Shown: positions 44,708 to 53,984 of the stretch, piece after piece
Layout of the letters: every line of letters begins with the position of its first letter
Position numbering within the stretch: the first letter of the stretch is position 1
NCBI RefSeq assembly: GCF_963678635.1
Contig: NC_087071.1
Location: 12,661,088 to 12,725,087 of the forward strand
Reading direction: 5' to 3'
DNA: 64,000 nt
Source of the DNA: Symsagittifera roscoffensis
Taxonomy: Eukaryota; Xenacoelomorpha; Acoela; Convolutidae
The notes under the pieces: generated by a model
What the model saw: only the letters and a program-made list of their open reading frames with translations
Told to the model about the DNA's origin: nothing
The model's database searches: none
Translations under genes and position numbers: made by a program

Positions 44708-45757
44708 ATGGCAGATCGATTCTGGAAGTCCATGCCATCTTCTTTGAAAAAGCCCACACTTGATGAGTTGTACAGACGCCTGAGGGACCTGGATTACACT
44801 CAAGTGGATGAGAGAATGGCAGTGATGCTGAATGCCATCCTCCAGTTGGAGGAACAGGGCGAGTGCCGGGAGTCTGCGACAGAAGCGGTTTTGATGGTCG
44901 GCTACACCACCGATGGAATATCCAACCAAGAGCAAACCAGATGGCTGTCCTGGAACGTGGATGGAGCAATAAGGGGGTTTGACTTGGTAAGGAACCCTGG
45001 CTTGAGTAACAATACCGAGTATGGTGCAGGGGAGTTCCCACTGCCGATCAGACGGTCACGAGCGCAACAGACGGGGGAAGCGTATCCAGACCTCAGTATC
45101 ATGAAGAGAGAGCTTGAGAGGACTCAGCGGGAGAGGAACATGGCGAACCTCGACCGGGATCAAGCGAAGCTTGAGAGAGATCAGGCGAAACTTGAGAGGG
45201 ATCAAGCGGTCGTCGAAAAGGACCAAGCGCGGAGGGAACTGGATATGTTGAGAGCTGAGCATCTACAGGAACAAAGAGTACGAGAGAATGCCGCAAATTG
45301 TGAGCAGCTGAAGTCTGAGCTTGAAAGGATCCAGCAACGACAACGCGAGCTTGACATGCAGAAAGGGGCTAGAACCAAAGAGCGGATGGTTACCGGCTCA
45401 AGGCCAGAGTCGCGTATGGCGGTGGACGAAGCTCCTAGATCGAAGGGACGATTTAACCTTGATCGCGCGGCTCAAGAACATATGAATGAGGGGTTGGAGG
45501 TGTGGATACCAACTGAATCAGCGTCCTCCCTGCGTGGCCTAGAGACACAAATAATACGCCCGTTGATGGACGTCGCGCTGCCTGGATATACCTCAAGTTC
45601 AACCCCAAGTAGTAGTCAGGTGAGCGGTAGCTCGCCACGACTGAAAGAGTTGCACGAGCGGCTACAGCTAAGGAGTCGTGAGAGTCCAGCAAGAGTGGAG
45701 CTACCCTCGACGTGGAGGGGGCAACCTGTCAGGAGTGTGGTGATCTCAAGTTATTAG
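44708..45757 (+). CDS. Element 2 third coding region: N-terminal and coiled-coil part
   Basis: 349 codons from a clear ATG after the spacer. Residues 1-120 are conserved with 23358-23819 of element 1. Residues about 135-225 form a strong coiled coil with repeats of LERDQAK. The tail is serine- and arginine-rich. It ends at TAG (45755-45757), but the same frame runs on into the SGNH domain, so the stop may be a mutation inside one long protein. Coiled coil followed by an esterase is also the layout of ORF1 proteins of CR1/L2-type LINEs. Confidence 0.75.
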   Translation: MADRFWKSMPSSLKKPTLDELYRRLRDLDYTQVDERMAVMLNAILQLEEQGECRESATEAVLMVGYTTDGISNQEQTRWLSWNVDGAIRGFDLVRNPGLSNNTEYGAGEFPLPIRRSRAQQTGEAYPDLSIMKRELERTQRERNMANLDRDQAKLERDQAKLERDQAVVEKDQARRELDMLRAEHLQEQRVRENAANCEQLKSELERIQQRQRELDMQKGARTKERMVTGSRPESRMAVDEAPRSKGRFNLDRAAQEHMNEGLEVWIPTESASSLRGLETQIIRPLMDVALPGYTSSSTPSSSQVSGSSPRLKELHERLQLRSRESPARVELPSTWRGQPVRSVVISSY

Positions 45758-45793
45758 AAGAATACGGAAATCAGATACCACAGGCACAATCGG

Positions 45794-46375
45794 ATGGATT
45801 GGAGCACGGCGCAGAGAGACAGGAGGGATTGCTTCCATGACGCGGCTTGGGTGGAATACCTCACGCAGCCGCGTGTGCCTGAGGGGGCGGTCCACCTGAT
45901 CATAGGGGACAGCTTGTTGCGGGTGCTGACCCGGATTCAGTCCCATTGGCAAACAGGGATCTTGAGTTTCGCTGGAGCTGCGACGCCGCAGATGTTGGCA
46001 ACACTTGAGATGCTAGGGATGGCAAGAGTATACACGGTAACTCTGATGGTCGGGACGAACGGCGTGTCTAGGGGGGAGGCAAGGAAGGTGACGAGGCTGC
46101 ATGACAAGATGAGCTGCATTCTTGAGGAATTGCGGATTCAAATGGATCCTGCCATTCTCACGGTGTGCACCATTCCTTATAACATGAAAGCGGACCAACA
46201 TGCAATGGAGATGAATACAAAAGTGCTTAACCTGAATGAAATAATCAGGCAGATACACCAAAGGAGCGTCCTCCCCGTTGGACTACTGGACATAGTCGAG
46301 CAGATGGAGCAATCTGCTTTCCCCGACTATGCATCCTCGGATGGGATTCACTTTGACAGGCCCAGAGGGGTGTAG
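45794..46375 (+). CDS. SGNH (GDSL) hydrolase domain of element 2
   Basis: 194 codons in the same frame as its neighbours. All SGNH blocks are in order: IIGDSLLRVL with nucleophile Ser (codon 45911), a glycine block ILSFAGAATPQML, MVGTNGVSR with Asn (46058), and SSDGIHF with Asp (46340) and His (46349). The spacings (49, 94 and 3 residues) are normal for the family. SGNH enzymes are Ser-His esterases or lipases. No signal peptide. It ends in TAG, with homology continuing (WLNDVFQRHISALEAE) to a second TAG at 46424. Confidence 0.82.
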   Translation: MDWSTAQRDRRDCFHDAAWVEYLTQPRVPEGAVHLIIGDSLLRVLTRIQSHWQTGILSFAGAATPQMLATLEMLGMARVYTVTLMVGTNGVSRGEARKVTRLHDKMSCILEELRIQMDPAILTVCTIPYNMKADQHAMEMNTKVLNLNEIIRQIHQRSVLPVGLLDIVEQMEQSAFPDYASSDGIHFDRPRGV

Positions 46376-46489
46376 TGGTTAAATGACGTCTTCCAAAGGC
46401 ACATAAGCGCATTGGAGGCAGAATAGCTAAAGACGGCCCAAGTCACGTTCGGACCACCCCCAAATCCACCTTTCTTCAACCCGAGGGCT

Positions 46490-47200
46490 TTGTCCAGTCG
46501 CCTGGGAGCGATGGCCGATTCTAGAGACAGTTCGAGGAACAGCCGGACCAAGTTGCCGGGCGCCGCACCCATGGACGCCGAGGAGGCAACGTCATCAACT
46601 CCTCAGGGTTCGGTAATATCCTCGGTGGTGGTGGCGGAGAAAAAGAAACCAGAGAGGCCAGCTGAGACCAGTAGGTCGAGATATGTGGAGAAGGTGAAGG
46701 AGCTGGACCTGGAAGATCTGGAGTGCAGGCTAGAGTTGGCGGAAGCTGTGGGTCTTGAGCGGGTGTCACACGAAGACTTGGGTAGACACCAGTGCGTGGA
46801 CTGGCTGAAGGCTCACGAGACGCATTTCTCAAGAGCGAAAATAATGGAGACAGCGGATCTGACTGGGATTCCCACGAAATCGGTCATGGGACCCATCAAC
46901 TATAGGCCTCTCAAGTCGCTGGGGAGTCCGGGACTCGTGGTGGAGCCTCCCAAGCATCGAACCAGCACTGCCAGGACTAGGTTGGCAACTCCAGCACAGT
47001 TGAGGGTGGTGGACAAACTACTGGACCCGAGGGAAATGGAACTACCGGACGCCGCGTATGAGGGTACGAGACTAGCAGACGACCCCAGATACGGGAAACC
47101 CTGCGGGAACACGCAGCTGGCCAAAACCTTGGCAGCTTATGACAGGGCAGATCCAGCCGCTGCGAGGGTGGTCATCGTGGCGGGATCGGATTTTGAGTGA
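46490..47200 (+). CDS. Element 2 linker and start of second SGNH-like domain
   Basis: Same frame as the SGNH ORF, first ATG at 46511. A basic, proline-rich linker is followed by a helical region (LEDLECRLELAEAVGLERVS, CVDWLKAH) with a counterpart in element 1. The last residues are RVVIVAGSDFE, a strand plus a GSD motif standing where SGNH enzymes have GDS. It is cut by TGA at 47198. Confidence 0.6.
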   Translation: MSSRLGAMADSRDSSRNSRTKLPGAAPMDAEEATSSTPQGSVISSVVVAEKKKPERPAETSRSRYVEKVKELDLEDLECRLELAEAVGLERVSHEDLGRHQCVDWLKAHETHFSRAKIMETADLTGIPTKSVMGPINYRPLKSLGSPGLVVEPPKHRTSTARTRLATPAQLRVVDKLLDPREMELPDAAYEGTRLADDPRYGKPCGNTQLAKTLAAYDRADPAAARVVIVAGSDFE

Positions 47201-47266
47201 ACGTCTCTCAAGTTATTTTGGCCGGAAACTCTGATATACTCACTACCGGGAGCGGAGCTTAACCAG

Positions 47267-48616
47267 ATGTTAACCTTGGTGGTGGCAATAAAATCGGAGA
47301 TGCCTTGCGAGCCTGAGCTACTACTGTTTGCAGGAATGAATGATCACTTGCATGCGACAGGGTTTCTTGAGCAGCTCAAGGGTGATGAACCAGCACCGAA
47401 GAAGATCTGGGAAGCTATCCAGACGTTATTTGCAGCTATGAACGAAGTACAAGAGAACGTTGCCTCACGATTTGGCTCCAGGACAAAAGTGGTGTTCACG
47501 ACGTCCCCCGGGTACGCGAGCATGCCTCCCGCTCTGCAATTTGTATATGCGATCTTGATCTTGATAGCGGAAGGGAATGGGTGGCGTATTCTGATGGCAG
47601 CTCCAAATCGGGAGTTGGAACCAACGAACCTAAGACTTCGCAAGTCAGAACTGGCGGCGGCGTGGGCGGATGTGTCCCACGCGTTGAGGGGCTTCTACGA
47701 ATTGGCAGGCATCCTCATTGTATTGGAAGAGGTCCTCTTGCTGGAGATATCAAACTTCGCTAGGCAACTCAAGCTCAGTCCGGTTATAGGGGATGATCAT
47801 CCAGTAGTGACTCACCTGACGGCCAGTCTGTGGTTTCGAAGTATGGAGTTGACTATCACAAGCTCCACCAGTAAGTCTAGAGGGCCGAGCAACGAAAGGA
47901 AGAACGTGGCCGCAGCGGAGAAGCAGCTGGAGTCGATGGTGTATCGACTGACACAAGAGGGGGGCAGGTGGCCCTTCCTGACACCAAGGCTGGAGAACGC
48001 CACGGAGAAGACAAGAGAGGATGCCCCACCTCTTGTGAAGCAAATCTGGGATTTTCTTGAGGAGCAGCTGGAAGTGGCCAAGAAGAGAGAAATGACGGTG
48101 GCCAGGTTCGTCACAGCAGCCAACGAGGTCACGATTGGAGGATTCTGGAGGGAGCACGCAAGGGATGAGCTGAGGACGAGGAGGGATCACGAGATTCTTG
48201 AGTTCTTGAGTCCTTGTTGGGGAAAGGAGTTCCTGACCGAAGTGTATAGCGCGAAAAAGACCATCTTTGGAGCCTTCATACAGGAAATCTTGAACATGCC
48301 CATCAGTCTGTTGTTGGCACTGTACCTGGTTTACCCAAGGTACCTGTTCAATATGGGCCCAGCGTACATGTTCAGTCGGGGCGTAGACACACTCCGGGTT
48401 GACGGGTACTTGGCATTGGTGCTTCTAACCCATGGGGAACTGATGTCATTTCACCGACTAATGAAATACGGAGAGCCTCTGTCGATGGGAAGAACACACT
48501 CGAGTATTGACACTTATTCGTATAAGTGTGCTGCCGAACTAAAGACGCTGCTAGTGCAGTACCTACTGATGCAAAACCGGCACCTGACTGGTGAAGAAAA
48601 GAGCCCGAAGACGTGA
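47267..48616 (+). CDS. Element 2 second SGNH-like domain and conserved unknown region
   Basis: 449 codons, still in the same frame. Residues 1-145 complete a second SGNH-like fold: LLLFAGMNDHL (GxND block, Asn 47339), ILMAAPNRELE, and AAAWADVSHALRGF with Asp 47669 and His 47678 three apart. From the Ser of GSD (47186) to Asn is 51 codons and Asn to Asp 110, close to the first domain. The rest (about 220-449) is helical, contains a hydrophobic stretch (ISLLLALYLVYPRYLF), and aligns with element 1 25171 onward. It ends at TGA 48614, followed in frame by another TAG. Confidence 0.65.
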   Translation: MLTLVVAIKSEMPCEPELLLFAGMNDHLHATGFLEQLKGDEPAPKKIWEAIQTLFAAMNEVQENVASRFGSRTKVVFTTSPGYASMPPALQFVYAILILIAEGNGWRILMAAPNRELEPTNLRLRKSELAAAWADVSHALRGFYELAGILIVLEEVLLLEISNFARQLKLSPVIGDDHPVVTHLTASLWFRSMELTITSSTSKSRGPSNERKNVAAAEKQLESMVYRLTQEGGRWPFLTPRLENATEKTREDAPPLVKQIWDFLEEQLEVAKKREMTVARFVTAANEVTIGGFWREHARDELRTRRDHEILEFLSPCWGKEFLTEVYSAKKTIFGAFIQEILNMPISLLLALYLVYPRYLFNMGPAYMFSRGVDTLRVDGYLALVLLTHGELMSFHRLMKYGEPLSMGRTHSSIDTYSYKCAAELKTLLVQYLLMQNRHLTGEEKSPKT

Positions 48617-48631
48617 GATGAGTAGAGGAAA

Positions 48632-49072
48632 GTGAATGGGGGCATGCCTCTGTTGACGGACCTATGCCTGGCCATGAGATCGGTCCCCATGGGGATGATC
48701 CGGGGGCTAGAGGAGGTCGTAACCTGCATTTATGGACCGGCCGTCACGTACGCGTTTCCAGATCCTCTGGTGACAGCTTATCGCTACTCAGTGACCCACT
48801 TGAGCCTCATAAGCATACTAGATGGCACGACACTCAATTGGTGTCAGCAGGAGGTGCTAAGGGCACAAATGAGCAACACGGTGCTCTTCGGAAAGGTGAA
48901 GGATCCGGAGTTGGTGACATACAGTTTCCGAGGACAACTGCAGTGCAGGATGGGAGGTAAGCGCGAAGGCCCCATCGAAACCTATCCCAAGTTCTGGAAC
49001 CTAAAACCCCTGACAGCAAATGGAAAGAGAGATCGAGAATTCCCGCATGGAAGAAAAGCTTCGAGTTGGTGA
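48632..49072 (+). CDS. Element 2 conserved unknown region, continuation
   Basis: 147 codons, still in the same frame as 44708. GGMPLLTDLCLAMRSVPMGM and IYGPAVTYAFPDPL match element 1 (GGMPLLTYLSLAMRTDSLAL, IYGPAVTFAFP). Near 49020 the frame changes to that of the 1493-codon ORF. Confidence 0.65.
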   Translation: MNGGMPLLTDLCLAMRSVPMGMIRGLEEVVTCIYGPAVTYAFPDPLVTAYRYSVTHLSLISILDGTTLNWCQQEVLRAQMSNTVLFGKVKDPELVTYSFRGQLQCRMGGKREGPIETYPKFWNLKPLTANGKRDREFPHGRKASSW

Positions 49073-52000
49073 AAAGGGAGCTAGAGGCGATATTGGAGAA
49101 GGAAGTCCTACCAGCAAGCATTCCAGAGATTCCAACAGTGAGGAGAATGACCCTGGGGATGAACAGCTCCCTGGTGGTCCCGTCCCTGTTCGCGAGAGTA
49201 GCAACCGAAGAACAACAGAGGGAGTTCATCGATGGCTGGGATCCCCTCTTCATCGGCTACACTGCAGCAATTTATTTTCATACCAGCGATGCGAAAATAA
49301 ATTCATGGACAACTCAAGCCAAGAAAATGAGAGGCTCGATGCCCCCGAAATTCGAGGTGCGAGAAGCCTTGAGAATACTTGAGCGGGCAGGTCTGGAGAA
49401 CAAGTTGCCAGTGTGGGATGATGGCAGGATGATCGTGGAGGAGGGACACATCGCACTGAAAGCAGATGAGATGATGTTTGCCACAAGGAGATACCGGGCC
49501 TCTTACGGACTGGAGCAAGTGGAGATGAGACAGGAGGGGAAAGAGCTGGATGCAGCAGGCCCATTGTATGTGGCTCGGATAGAGTACAAGAAAACGGGTC
49601 CGACGACACCGTCACCCCTATCGGTGGGCACCCCTGGGAATAACAGGAGCGACCCTGTAGAAGATCAATTCAGGAGGATTCTTGAGAAAAGAGGAGTAGA
49701 ATCAGGAGAGGAAAGCATGGACGAGACTCTCAGCGAGGCAGGAGAGGATATGGAAGTGGGAAACACACCGGAGCCAAAACCATCAGAGGAGGAATTCACC
49801 ACTCAAGAACTGTTGAAGGATCTGAGCGGAGAAAATTGGGCAGACACTGCCACGCCACCTCTGACCTCATCTCCCCGCAAGAATCTAGAGTTACCATTGA
49901 CGAGCGAGACTCCTAATATGGGAATGATTTTCCTGAGCGCAGAAGGAAGGGAGAAGAACACCTTCGAGGGAAACAGGGATGCGTTCCTAAGCACTCTGGA
50001 TGAGGACGCTTGGCGAGAATTCTTGAGCGATTTCAATCGCGAAGTGAATGACGAGATCACATTGGATGATTTCAAGGAAGAGCTGTGGGACACGGTGGTG
50101 AAGTTTGGAGAGCCTGTCCTGATGGGGACAGGTCTGGAGGAGAAAGCTAGGGGAGAACTGCTGAGCAAGATGGTCGAGTTGAGGAAGGCATCACGGAAGA
50201 CCAAAGAAGTCAAATGTAAAGACAGCTCTACTCTAAAACAAAAAACTGACAATAAAATAATCGAGAGTGTAAGGGGGGATAAGGTCGGAACTAGTAATAT
50301 AATTAAAAGTACTAATATCCTTAAGGCTCGAGCAGGGGGGAGGCAAGAGTTGGAAGGGTTGGATGGAGACAAGGAAGTCGAATCAGTGATGATAACGACA
50401 ACGCCCCCGAGTAAAGGCGTGAGGTCTCGCAAGAGGAAGAGAGACGTGGAGGGATTGGGCAGTCCTTCAGCGGATGCGGTCTCGGAGGAAAACTTGAGAG
50501 AGACGGCCCCCATGGTTCTGGCACGATGGAAGACAGCAGCCTACAAGAGTAGCTACGAGCCAAGGAAACTGCTCGACGTAGAAAGAGAGATGGAAATCCC
50601 CACCAGCTCAACAACGGAAGAAGACTTCAAGCCTCAAAGGACAAAAATGAAGAGGGGTTCGACGAGCGGGCAGACCTGGGAAGTGGACGTCGGCAAAGAA
50701 TGGGTCTCAAATGAGCACCAGGCTACTGGGAAGCAAGTGACTAGCGATCCTCTTGAGAAGAATAAAACGAGGAACACCTCCCGACCGTGGTGGGTGGCCC
50801 TGGAAACATTGCAAGAATTGGAGGACTGCCTGAAGAAGCTCGACAGTGGAGTGTCACGCAAACGACGCAACTGGGCTACCCAGCAGAAGGCTGATATCAA
50901 CAAAGTGGAATTGGGGAGCCAACTGAAGAGAACTTGGCAGAACTTGTTAAAGGATCATTTTGAAGAAGCGATGAGAACATCCTCATCGGCATCGCCGTTG
51001 ATGGCGAATCCCTTCATTAGAACCGCAGGACAACTGATGTTCGCGTGGAGCCTGTTGGGAATAGAGTTAGAGACACTGACTTCGTACGATAAGTTGAAAT
51101 TGGGAGGCAAGAATCTAGAGGTGTATCGAGTACTGGTGCAGCAAGTTGCTAGGGATAACTCAGGCTTGAGTCTGGCAAGGAGGAAGGATGCTACCTGTTT
51201 CTTGAGGTGGAAAATGTCGATGATGACTGATAGTACCATCCTAGCATGTCACCAGAGAGCAGTTGGAAGCAAGACGCTGGAAAGGAGAGTCTCCGCAGTC
51301 ATCTTGAACGTGTACCAGAGTACTGGGATAGAAAAGGAAGATGGTTCTAGGCAGTCTCTAGAGAGCCACAGGAAGTTAGATGAGATACGGAGATTCTACA
51401 ACAAGAAGTTCGAGGAGAAACACGACGTACACTGTAACTTGGCTTCGTCAGGAGAGTACTTGAAACCCAACAAAAAGGGAGAGTACCAGTATGTGTCTGG
51501 AGTGATGGGGATGGCATACAACCCTTTCTTGGACTTGGAAGCTGGAGGTGCCCACAGAAACTACGAGGTGGCGGAGTTGCTGAAGTTCTGGACAGAGAAG
51601 ATAATGGAGATAGACACTGTGGAGAGAGAGAGACCTAGCGTAGGTTTGATTCTCGAGAAAACAACGGAAGTAATAAGTGTGCCGCGCTCAAGTAAAAGAG
51701 TCGAACTAAAAATGGGTAACGGGAACGGCATGTTGACCACGAATCTGGGAGTGTTGTGGAAGTTGCTCAGGACCTCCTGGTGTCCATATCCCCATGCGAG
51801 CCTGATCGAGGAAGTCACGGAGCGAGTGAGACTAGCGCCGACAGAGGATGAAGATTTGGCGACATTGAGTATAGTACATAGACTGATCTTGCCTCATGTG
51901 AAGGAGTCGAGTGAGGTGACGAGTGGAACAGGGTCGGTAAAGAAAATGGAGCCGGGCAGTTGTCTTGACTCGACGTGTGGGAATGGCGAGCACACCTGCG

Positions 52001-53547
52001 ATGGACGATCATGCGTCAGGATACAGTCTTTCCAGAAAGAAGACCTAGTCACCTGGTTTGAAGACATTACCGAAAGGGAGAAAAGTGAGATACAGATAGT
52101 GGCTGAGTGTTACGCGAGTACCACGGCGAACCTAGCAACAGCTCTGGGATTCTTCTCAAGAATGTGCAGTCTCCAGTCACTGGAGAGGTTAGAGTCAGAA
52201 CACCACTTGGTGACCGCGTTGAGCGTGGAGTCATGGCCCGGGGTGTTGCAAGTTACCCAGAAACACATCAAGAGTTGGAAGGTTGGACTCGAAGCGGAGA
52301 TGGGATTTCCCGTGAGCGAAGCCTATGGTCTGCCTCTAAATGCGAAGTCCCTAGTGGGGTCAGTGATGGCCAACCTATGTGGCAGCCACTATCCATTACA
52401 CATGGCGATGGTGGAAGTATCCAGCCAAAGGGTATTGATAGACAAAGCCTTCTCAGTACCCAAATGCGTAAGACTGGCTCGGATGTCGCATCATTCACAC
52501 AAGCTGTTGAGGAAGAACCGAGGAACAGTGCCGAAAGAACAGAGGGACGACTTGAGTGAAATCTGGGGTGGACAACTTCTAGGTTTGGAGGGTGAAAACA
52601 CAAGTGACCATGAGAGACAAAACGTAATCGGGAAACCCATGGTTGGTGCTCCAAACTTGGAGGAGATCGACGTGATACACGAGAAAATGATGGAACTTGA
52701 GCCTCTCCTAGAAGCCTCAGGAGAACGCAATCTTAGGAGCATCGACCTCACACATGGGGATTGTTCATGCCACTGTCTGGCGCAGACAGTGTGGTACCAA
52801 GACCATGCCAGTCTCTGCCTGATCTGGGATGTGGAAGAAATCAGGTCGTTGGGACTGCCCGATCATCAGCAAAAGGTGACCATCTTGGTGGTGAGCACGA
52901 TGCTGGCTCTACGATGGATTGAAGAAAATATAGCAAAGTATCGGGAATTGAAGACGCCAACGGCAGAGTCGATTCACGCGATAGATTACAGTAGGAGACT
53001 TGAGTTGTCCGAGACCGCATGCAAGGTATTCGCCATACCAATGGAGGTCAGACACATGTGGAGCCGCTTGAGGTTCTTTCCTTGGTTTCGCGCGACGTTA
53101 ACGTCCTGGTTATACGTGGTGACGAAGGATCACATGAGGAAACATCAAAAGGAATATCGACAGTTCCAGGCCGAGATAGGACCAGATGCCTTCAAGAGAC
53201 CTCTGCTGACCCATCGAAATGCGATCACGATGGGGTGGAAAAGAGTGGGTAGAGTATCCAGAAACAACACTACAGCGAGGGAGTCGATACTGGAGGAGGA
53301 CCTGGCGAAGAATGTAAGCCTGAGTCTTCACAATTCCTTCTGTTTGAACCGGGAGTCGAAGGTGAAGAGCTTACCAAATCAAGTGAACAGATTGCAGGAG
53401 CAAAGGGAGTGGATGCGATCCTATGAACAGCTGAAGGCTTGGGAGGAGATTGTGATCAGCTCCGATGATGAAGAGGCACTATTGAAACAGATCACAGTGT
53501 CAAATATATCCGGGTCGGGTACCTCGAGGGTGAAGAACACGAGGTGA
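49066..53547 (+). CDS. Element 2 giant conserved protein of unknown function
   Basis: 1493 uninterrupted codons; the frame opens without an ATG (first ATG 49147), so it is the C-terminal part of a larger product. Residues 1-190 align with the end of element 1's 25171 frame. 190-560 are acidic, then basic, low-complexity sequence with a possible nuclear signal (SRKRKRD). 620-1493 hold the blocks shared with element 1: ARRKDATCFLRW, YVSGVMGMAYNPF, a CX4CX6CX4C cluster (PGSCLDSTCGNGEHTCDGRS), AFSVPKCVRLARMS, SCHCLAQTVWY, PMEVRHMWSRLRFFPWFRAT and LHNSFCLNRESKV. No signal peptide, membrane anchor or furin-type pattern, so not a normal Env. No family recognised. Confidence 0.75.
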   Translation: MVKRELEAILEKEVLPASIPEIPTVRRMTLGMNSSLVVPSLFARVATEEQQREFIDGWDPLFIGYTAAIYFHTSDAKINSWTTQAKKMRGSMPPKFEVREALRILERAGLENKLPVWDDGRMIVEEGHIALKADEMMFATRRYRASYGLEQVEMRQEGKELDAAGPLYVARIEYKKTGPTTPSPLSVGTPGNNRSDPVEDQFRRILEKRGVESGEESMDETLSEAGEDMEVGNTPEPKPSEEEFTTQELLKDLSGENWADTATPPLTSSPRKNLELPLTSETPNMGMIFLSAEGREKNTFEGNRDAFLSTLDEDAWREFLSDFNREVNDEITLDDFKEELWDTVVKFGEPVLMGTGLEEKARGELLSKMVELRKASRKTKEVKCKDSSTLKQKTDNKIIESVRGDKVGTSNIIKSTNILKARAGGRQELEGLDGDKEVESVMITTTPPSKGVRSRKRKRDVEGLGSPSADAVSEENLRETAPMVLARWKTAAYKSSYEPRKLLDVEREMEIPTSSTTEEDFKPQRTKMKRGSTSGQTWEVDVGKEWVSNEHQATGKQVTSDPLEKNKTRNTSRPWWVALETLQELEDCLKKLDSGVSRKRRNWATQQKADINKVELGSQLKRTWQNLLKDHFEEAMRTSSSASPLMANPFIRTAGQLMFAWSLLGIELETLTSYDKLKLGGKNLEVYRVLVQQVARDNSGLSLARRKDATCFLRWKMSMMTDSTILACHQRAVGSKTLERRVSAVILNVYQSTGIEKEDGSRQSLESHRKLDEIRRFYNKKFEEKHDVHCNLASSGEYLKPNKKGEYQYVSGVMGMAYNPFLDLEAGGAHRNYEVAELLKFWTEKIMEIDTVERERPSVGLILEKTTEVISVPRSSKRVELKMGNGNGMLTTNLGVLWKLLRTSWCPYPHASLIEEVTERVRLAPTEDEDLATLSIVHRLILPHVKESSEVTSGTGSVKKMEPGSCLDSTCGNGEHTCDGRSCVRIQSFQKEDLVTWFEDITEREKSEIQIVAECYASTTANLATALGFFSRMCSLQSLERLESEHHLVTALSVESWPGVLQVTQKHIKSWKVGLEAEMGFPVSEAYGLPLNAKSLVGSVMANLCGSHYPLHMAMVEVSSQRVLIDKAFSVPKCVRLARMSHHSHKLLRKNRGTVPKEQRDDLSEIWGGQLLGLEGENTSDHERQNVIGKPMVGAPNLEEIDVIHEKMMELEPLLEASGERNLRSIDLTHGDCSCHCLAQTVWYQDHASLCLIWDVEEIRSLGLPDHQQKVTILVVSTMLALRWIEENIAKYRELKTPTAESIHAIDYSRRLELSETACKVFAIPMEVRHMWSRLRFFPWFRATLTSWLYVVTKDHMRKHQKEYRQFQAEIGPDAFKRPLLTHRNAITMGWKRVGRVSRNNTTARESILEEDLAKNVSLSLHNSFCLNRESKVKSLPNQVNRLQEQREWMRSYEQLKAWEEIVISSDDEEALLKQITVSNISGSGTSRVKNTR

Positions 53548-53971
53548 GCCGGTGGCTCAAAAGGAAATTCTAGAGTCTTGAGTCTTGAGAGGGAGGGGGC
53601 TCGAGGGTGAACTTGAATGAAATCTGGGTTCACGAAAAAGAAATTTTAACAAATGAGATATTGATATTAATATGCTATATCTATTATATAAATCAAAATG
53701 CTGCATGACAATTTCCTGATTGAATAGGACAAAAGAAATATTAAATTACCAGCTTAAAAAGCGAGAATTCATAGGTGCAGGTGTGTGCAGATTTTGATTG
53801 CTGTTTAGCGATAGTGTGAAAATTTTATATGGTTGTGAATTTTGGAAGGTAGATAAACTTAAGTCTGCTGCAAACTTCTGTAAATGACCACTGGCACTGT
53901 ATCTTGAGTGACACTCGGATTTCTGGGGATTCACTGACAGAGGCAGCACGCGATGAGGACATCGTTCTTGA
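53548..53971 (+). other. Element 2 3' untranslated region
   Basis: 424 bp without coding features, AT-rich, up to the purine tract. Confidence 0.6.
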
Positions 53972-53984
53972 GTCCGGGGAGTAT
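53972..53984 (+). promoter_or_regulatory. Element 2 polypurine tract
   Basis: GTCCGGGGAGTAT, identical to the tract of element 1, abuts the 3' LTR. Confidence 0.75.

Noticed and set aside
49066-53547. Envelope glycoprotein
   Set aside because: It sits in the env position, but there is no signal peptide, C-terminal membrane anchor, fusion-peptide-like segment or protease site that I can see.
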